A stretch of DNA of 64,000 nt, taken from positions 1-64,000 of the forward strand of contig OY781436.1 of assembly GCA_963676875.1 (NCBI GenBank), written 5' to 3'. Both the position numbers and the translations under genes were made by a program. Below, in pieces: positions 60,063 to 64,000 of the stretch. The DNA is from UBA6244 sp963676875. GTDB taxonomy: Bacteria > Bacteroidota > Bacteroidia > Bacteroidales > F082. The first letter of the stretch is position 1, and every line of letters begins with the position of its first letter. The notes under the pieces were generated by a model. That model had not been told where the DNA came from, did not search any database, and worked only from the letters and a program-made list of their open reading frames with translations.

Positions 60063-60905
60063 TTAACTTTTCTCAGGTTCAGCCAAATAAATACCATCAT
60101 CTTCCAACCTGATGAGATGCTGTTTGTACAGTGCTCCGATGGCTTTTTTGAAGGTTTTCTTGCTCATTTCCAACTTAGCCAGAATAATGACCGGCTCGCT
60201 TTTGTCGGTGAGATTCAAAAAATTATTGTTGGCTTTCAGTGTGTCCAGAATTTTTTGAGAAGCGGGTTCCACATGGGCATATCCGGGTTGTTGCAGCATC
60301 ACGTCCACCTTGTTGTCGGGTCGTACTTGCTTTACATATCCATCCACATGTTCACCGGGCACCACGGCCTGAAATAATTCATTGTCGTACAGCAGTCCCT
60401 GGTATTTATTGTTGATAATCACCTGCATACCAATCTCCGTGGGTTCGCAAATCAGCAGGTCCACCTTTTCACCTTGCTCCAATTCCACGTCGTCGCGTTC
60501 CAGGTAGTGTTCGATGCGGGTGGTGGCTACCAGACGTTGGGTTTTTTCATCCAGTTTTAAGAATATGACGCACTTTTTTCCCGGAAACAGGCGGAATTTT
60601 TGTTCTGAAAACGGAACCAGCAAATCCTTTTCCAATCCCCAATCAAGGAAAGCACCCACTTTGTTCACTTCCATCACTTCGAGCACAGCAAATTCGTTCA
60701 ATTCCACGTAGGGAGTTTCGGTGGTTGCCACCATGCGGTCTTCCGAATCCCGGTACAAAAACACCTCAATTTCACTACCCTCAGCAAATCCCTCGGGGAT
60801 ATATTTGTTGGGCAACAACACCTCATTTTGTTCCTCATCAATCAAGTAGTAGCCGTGGTCGGTCGAACGCAAGGCCTTCAGGGTGTTCCATTTTCCAATT
60901 TCCAT
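60063..60905 (-). CDS. CvfB-like S1 RNA-binding protein
   Basis: 280 residues. CvfB/YitL family: three S1/OB-like domains followed by a winged-helix. Seen are the opening GYYLIDEEQNEVLLPNKYIP, TPYVELNEFAVLEVMEVNKV with GAFLDWGLEKDLLVPFSEQK (classical S1 fold), and the C-terminal KTFKKAIGALYKQHLIRLED helix-turn-helix. Known to bind RNA in Staphylococcus, where it affects virulence regulators; here it probably tunes translation or decay of some mRNAs. It is cytoplasmic. The neighbouring convergent cytochrome gene shares no function. Confidence 0.88.
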   Translation of the reverse strand: MEIGKWNTLKALRSTDHGYYLIDEEQNEVLLPNKYIPEGFAEGSEIEVFLYRDSEDRMVATTETPYVELNEFAVLEVMEVNKVGAFLDWGLEKDLLVPFSEQKFRLFPGKKCVIFLKLDEKTQRLVATTRIEHYLERDDVELEQGEKVDLLICEPTEIGMQVIINNKYQGLLYDNELFQAVVPGEHVDGYVKQVRPDNKVDVMLQQPGYAHVEPASQKILDTLKANNNFLNLTDKSEPVIILAKLEMSKKTFKKAIGALYKQHLIRLEDDGIYLAEPEKS

Positions 60906-60976
60906 CTTACAAAGTTCACAAATTCAGTGCAAAGGTAATCAAACCAACGACAACAAAAATGGAAGGTTCAGCACAT

Positions 60977-61525
60977 TTAGCGACCACTTTTAGCCCGTGC
61001 TTTTTTCATTTTACGCCTAATAATGCCGATTTTGGATTTAATTCCTGCCGAAGCCGTAGGTTCCAGAATTTCAAACATCATTTCCAGCTCGTTCAACAAT
61101 CCCGCTTCATTGGCGGCGATAGTGTAGTAGATATCCAGACAATTGGCCACCGAAGCAATGGATGTATTGGCATTCAGAATTTTCTTTTCACAGAAATCCA
61201 ACAGCATACCGTGATATTTTGAAGGTATTTCATGTCGTGCCAAAATGGAAAGAATGGTTCGGTTGACCGACTCGCTTTTAATATGGTTCAGGTTTTCAAT
61301 AAAGAAGTCGATATAAGGCTCAATCTTTTCAGGATGGGTGTCATAAAGTTTGCGCAATGGCCAGGCAGCTCTTCGCGACAGCGGTTCCATATTGGCAAAG
61401 GTGAGTTCCACCAGTTGTTGGCATACGTTGGGATGGTGAAAGGCCAATTGGGCGATAAACGAGCAATGAGGGCCGGAGTGTTCTTGCATCAACAATTCCT
61501 TCAATGATTCCGTATCCTTTTGCAT
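60977..61525 (-). CDS. HEAT-repeat-like helical protein
   Basis: 182 residues from ATG 61525 (a longer open frame upstream runs over the promoter box). All-helical, with repeated segments such as FIAQLAFHHPNVCQQLVELT, FANMEPLSRRAAWPLRKLYD and ESVNRTILSILARHEIPSKY that resemble HEAT/ARM-type helix pairs, then a basic C terminus (IGIIRRKMKKARAKSGR). No signal peptide or enzymatic motif. -7 element TATTTTTG at 61543-61550. Such proteins are common scaffolds in Bacteroidetes; partners are unknown. Confidence 0.7.
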   Translation of the reverse strand: MQKDTESLKELLMQEHSGPHCSFIAQLAFHHPNVCQQLVELTFANMEPLSRRAAWPLRKLYDTHPEKIEPYIDFFIENLNHIKSESVNRTILSILARHEIPSKYHGMLLDFCEKKILNANTSIASVANCLDIYYTIAANEAGLLNELEMMFEILEPTASAGIKSKIGIIRRKMKKARAKSGR

Positions 61526-61542
61526 CAGTAAAATTTTTGATT

Positions 61543-61550
61543 CAAAAATA
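61543..61550 (-). promoter_or_regulatory. -7 promoter element TATTTTTG of the HEAT-like gene
   Basis: Reverse-strand TAnnTTTG, 17 nt before ATG 61525. Confidence 0.6.
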
Positions 61551-61701
61551 CCAAAATCAACCGTTGGAGCATACGTGAATTGGTATAAAAGTGCATCGGC
61601 CAATAGTTTAAAACCATTTCAAATACTTGGCTATGGTGCTGATTTGATGGTTTATGTCGATCAAAAAGTCGTTGCACAGTAATCCACGTATTGATGAGAG
61701 G

Positions 61702-61732
61702 TTGAAATCAAACTTTGAAAGCCTTATATTTG
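61702..61732 (+). promoter_or_regulatory. Promoter of rbr
   Basis: TTG 61702-61704, 20-nt spacer, TATATTTG 61725-61732; an exact consensus promoter with a 19-nt gap to the ATG. Confidence 0.7.
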
Positions 61733-61751
61733 AAGCTTAAATTTATATCAC

Positions 61752-62327
61752 ATGAAAAGTTTAGAAGGAACACGTACAGAACAGAACCTGTTAAAGGCCT
61801 TTGCCGGCGAATCGCAAGCCCGTATGCGCTACGATTATTTTGCCAGCCAGGCGAAAAAAGAAGGACTGGAGCAAATTGCCGCCATTTTTGCCGAAACAGC
61901 CCTCAACGAAAAAGAACACGCCAAACGGTTTTTTAAATTTTTGGAAGGCCGCATGGTGGAAATAACTGCCACTTACCCTGCCGGAAAAATCGGAACCACC
62001 CTGGAAAACCTGAAGGCATCCGCGGAAGGTGAAAACGAAGAATGGACCGAATTGTATCCTGAATTTGCACGCATCGCCGAGGAAGAAGGTTTCAAAGAAG
62101 TGGCCGTGGCTTTCAAAATGATTGCCACCGTGGAAAAAGCCCACGAAAGTCGCTACCGTACGCTTTACAACAACCTGGAAGAAGGTCATGTATTCGAGCG
62201 CGGCGACAAAATCGTATGGAAATGCCGCAACTGTGGCTACCTGCACGAAGGCAAAAAAGCCCCGCAAAAATGTCCGGCTTGCTTGCATCCACAATCATTT
62301 TTCGAAATTAAGGAAGAAAATTATTAG
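61752..62327 (+). CDS. rbr: Rubrerythrin
   Basis: 191 residues. Diiron peroxidase that protects against peroxide in anaerobes. N-terminal ferritin-like domain with Glu ligands in FAGESQARMRYDYF and ALNEKEHAKRFF, and the second pair in FARIAEEEGFKEVAVAFKMI and VEKAHESRY; C-terminal rubredoxin-like domain with CRNCGYLHEGKKAPQKCPAC. Full length. Its presence suggests at least occasional anaerobic life. Ends before a terminator at 62359, itself copied at 63126. Confidence 0.97.
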   Translation: MKSLEGTRTEQNLLKAFAGESQARMRYDYFASQAKKEGLEQIAAIFAETALNEKEHAKRFFKFLEGRMVEITATYPAGKIGTTLENLKASAEGENEEWTELYPEFARIAEEEGFKEVAVAFKMIATVEKAHESRYRTLYNNLEEGHVFERGDKIVWKCRNCGYLHEGKKAPQKCPACLHPQSFFEIKEENY

Positions 62328-62358
62328 GCAAGGTATTTCTTTGCCATTATTATGTAAG

Positions 62359-62439
62359 GAGGCAGATAGAGGCATCGTTGGTGCTTTTGTCTGCCTTTTT
62401 TAGTGAGGGGCAATTTTTAGGAATAATTGAAAAAAACGT
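62359..62439 (+). repeat. rbr terminator region, direct repeat copy A
   Basis: Contains the rbr terminator: AGGCAGA ... TCTGCCT closed by an inner GCA...TGC pairing and a T-run. The stretch GAGGCAGATAGAGGCATCGT ... TTGGTGCTTTTGTCTGCC ... GCAATTTTTAGGAATAATTG is repeated about 770 bp downstream (63126-63209) with around 85 percent identity. The two copies flank the DUF433/DUF5615 pair. Confidence 0.8.
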
Positions 62440-62462
62440 ATTTTTATAAAAAAATTGATGAT

Positions 62463-62690
62463 ATGATTGATTATAAACAAATAATCACAATTGAGCCCGG
62501 AAAAAGAGGAGGGAAACCCTGTATCCGAGGTATGAGAGTGACAGTATGTGACATTCTGGGTTGGCTGGCTACCGGGATGACTGTTCAGGATATCATACAT
62601 GATTTCGACGAATTGACAGAGACAGATATATACGCTGCCTTGAGTTATGCTGCGGATAGAGAAAATAAAATATATCAAATCGCAGTATGA
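62463..62690 (+). CDS. DUF433-family antitoxin
   Basis: 75 residues from ATG 62463. Family features: EPGKRGGKPCIRGMRVTVCD, ILGWLATGMTVQDIIHDFDE and ALSYAADREN, an HTH-like DNA-binding fold. DUF433 proteins are the antitoxin partner of DUF5615 (PIN-like/Mut7-C) toxins. Its stop overlaps the toxin ATG (ATGA at 62687-62690), as in working pairs. The antitoxin appears intact while its toxin is broken. Confidence 0.9.
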   Translation: MIDYKQIITIEPGKRGGKPCIRGMRVTVCDILGWLATGMTVQDIIHDFDELTETDIYAALSYAADRENKIYQIAV

Positions 62691-63031
62691 GGTTCCTGTT
62701 TGATCAAAACATCTCTCACAGGATTTTAAAACTTATTCCTGAGAAATACACTGATTCTACAACAGTTAAAAAAGAGGGTTAAATAAATGCTCCCGACATA
62801 AAGATTTGGGAGTATGCGAAATTAAATGACAGTGTTATTGTTACCCAAGATTCAGATTTTAATGATTTAAACTCCTTATACGGTTTTCCACCAAAAATAA
62901 TCTGGATAAGGACCGGAAATTTACGAACATAATCAATTGCTGATATTCTGATAAATTATGATGACGAGATTACCAAGTTCTTAAATGACAGCCATTTTGG
63001 TTGCTTTGAGATATTTAATCTAATCGCATAA
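62687..63031 (+). pseudogene. DUF5615 PIN-like toxin with two nonsense mutations
   Basis: A 114-codon frame from ATG 62687 to TAA 63029 is intact except for stops at 62780 (TAA, probably TTA Leu in the ancestor) and 62930 (TAA, probably CAA Gln). Read through, it gives MRFLFDQNISHRILKLIPEK, APDIKIWEYAKLNDSVIVTQ, DSDFNDL and KIIWIRTGN, the DUF5615 toxin pattern with conserved Asp residues. No frame changes. The toxin is inactivated; the first stop leaves 31 residues. Confidence 0.88.
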
Positions 63032-63125
63032 TCTTAAAACCAGCAAATTTTTTTAGGCTCAGATAGGAGTTAAATATGAGTTAAAAATTATTTTTCAAGG
63101 TGTTCAGTAGCCATCAAAATGTATC

Positions 63126-63209
63126 GAGGCGGATAAAAGCATGATTGGTGCTTTTGTCTACCTTTTTTAGCGAGGAGCAATTTTTAAGAATAATTGAAAA
63201 AATAAACGT
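63126..63209 (+). repeat. rbr terminator region, direct repeat copy B
   Basis: Degenerate copy of 62359-62439: GAGGCGGATAAAAGCATGAT ... TTGGTGCTTTTGTCTACC ... GCAATTTTTAAGAATAATTG. The stem is weakened by changes (AGGCGGA against TCTACCT). Lies between the toxin pseudogene and ffh. Confidence 0.75.
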
Positions 63210-63255
63210 CCAATTATTCGCAGATACGGATACCACATGGTTCGTACCTTTTTCT

Positions 63256-63263
63256 TATTTTTG
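63256..63263 (+). promoter_or_regulatory. -7 promoter element TATTTTTG of ffh
   Basis: TAnnTTTG match 21 nt before ATG 63285. Confidence 0.65.
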
Positions 63264-63284
63264 CACCCTAAAAATTAGCACACT

Positions 63285-64000
63285 ATGTTTGAAGGATTAA
63301 GCGACAGGCTCGACAGGTCATTTAAAATGCTCAAAGGCCAGGGTCAAATTACTGAAATCAACGTTGCCGAATCGATTAAAGAAATTCGCAAGGCTTTGCT
63401 TGAGGCCGACGTAAGCTTTAAAATTGCCAAGCAGTTTACGCAGGATGTAAAGGAAAAAGCCCTAGGTGCCAATGTGCTCACTGCGGTAAAACCCGGTGAA
63501 CTCATGGTAAAAATCGTGCACGACGAGTTGGCTCAACTCATGGGTGGCGAAAACGTTGAAATCAACATCAAAGGAAGTCCTGCCGTTATCCTGATTGCCG
63601 GGTTGCAAGGGTCGGGTAAAACCACCTTTTCAGCCAAACTGGCCAAATACCTCAAAACAAAAAAAGGCAAACAGACGCTCCTCGTGGCAGGCGACGTGTA
63701 TCGCCCCGCGGCCATCAACCAGTTGAAAGTACTGGGAGAACAGGTTGGCGTGGAAGTGTATGCCGAAGAAGAAAATAAGAGTCCCGTTCAGATTGCCAAA
63801 AATGCCGTGGCTTACGCCAAAGAAAAAGGCAAATCGGTGGTTATCATCGATACCGCCGGTCGTTTGGCTGTGGATGAGGAAATGATGAAGGAGATTTCCG
63901 CCGTGAAAGCTGCCATCAATCCGGGTGAAATTCTCTTTGTGGTGGATTCCATGACAGGTCAGGATGCCGTAAATACAGCCAAAGCCTTCAACGACCGCCT
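63285..64000 (+). CDS. ffh: Signal recognition particle protein Ffh (5' part)
   Basis: First 238 residues; runs off the right edge. N domain (MFEGLSDRLDRSFKMLKGQG, ADVSFKIAKQFTQDVKEKAL) and G domain with P-loop IAGLQGSGKTTFSAKLAKYL, GDVYRPAAINQL, VIIDTAGRL and VVDSMTGQDAVNTA. GTPase that targets nascent membrane proteins to the translocon. The M domain is outside the window. Confidence 0.97.
   Translation, partial: MFEGLSDRLDRSFKMLKGQGQITEINVAESIKEIRKALLEADVSFKIAKQFTQDVKEKALGANVLTAVKPGELMVKIVHDELAQLMGGENVEINIKGSPAVILIAGLQGSGKTTFSAKLAKYLKTKKGKQTLLVAGDVYRPAAINQLKVLGEQVGVEVYAEEENKSPVQIAKNAVAYAKEKGKSVVIIDTAGRLAVDEEMMKEISAVKAAINPGEILFVVDSMTGQDAVNTAKAFNDR

Noticed and set aside
1..64000. tRNA, rRNA and other structured RNA genes
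   Set aside because: No cloverleaf or conserved rRNA sequence was recognised; a covariance search was not possible.

Overview
The window reads as chromosome of a Bacteroidetes bacterium, most likely a marine or anaerobic/microaerophilic member of the Bacteroidales/Marinilabiliales side. The evidence is: many genes are preceded by the Bacteroidetes -7 element TAnnTTTG, and Shine-Dalgarno sequences are mostly absent; secreted proteins carry type IX secretion (T9SS) C-terminal sorting domains; a T9SS plug protein is present; and there is a complete Na+-translocating NADH:quinone reductase operon. Most of the window is ordinary, densely packed core genome.

Layout. 0-5 kb: a frameshifted SulP anion transporter, a chagasin-like lipoprotein, a peptidase-VOC fusion and exonuclease III. 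5-9.6 kb: carAB, preceded by two palindromic repeats, a promoter, a short U-rich leader ORF and an intrinsic terminator, which together look like pyrBI-type attenuation. 9.7-11.3 kb: an acyl-CoA ligase. 11.4-19.5 kb: an AT-rich island bounded by two copies of a MITE-like palindromic element. It holds relics of a radical-SAM peptide (RiPP) locus (C-terminal piece of a pseudo-rSAM/SPASM protein, an intact FtsX-type permease, the first 13 codons of an ABC ATPase), a TPR histidine kinase/LuxR regulator pair, and truncated or orphan genes. 19.5-28.8 kb: punA, a frameshifted CotH protein, exported MsrB, a second histidine kinase/regulator pair, a DUF2079 membrane protein and wecB. 28.9-31 kb: rpsF-rpsR-rplI and an rRNA methyltransferase.

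31-39.8 kb is an energy block: a small NqrM-like cysteine protein, apbE (flavinylation of NqrB/NqrC) in an operon with two paralogous barrel proteins, then nqrABCDEF. 39.9-46.5 kb encodes envelope proteins (T9SS plug, LruC lipoprotein, a GluR0-like ligand-gated K+ channel, two barrel proteins). 46.8-53.9 kb: MacB-type permease, upp, an acyltransferase, a polysaccharide-deacetylase-like protein, dnaX with an E. coli-like -1 frameshift site, and a START-domain protein. 54-55 kb is decayed non-coding DNA. 55-64 kb: a secreted protein, a dense GATC octamer array abutting the promoter of a BASS transporter, an acyltransferase, a pentaheme T9SS cytochrome, CvfB, rubrerythrin, a decayed DUF433/DUF5615 toxin-antitoxin pair flanked by duplicated terminator sequence, and the start of ffh.

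Pyrimidine/purine functions recur (carAB, upp, punA). Two single-base frameshifts in otherwise intact genes (sulP, cotH) could be sequencing errors rather than true mutations. All functional statements are from sequence reading alone; no database search was run.
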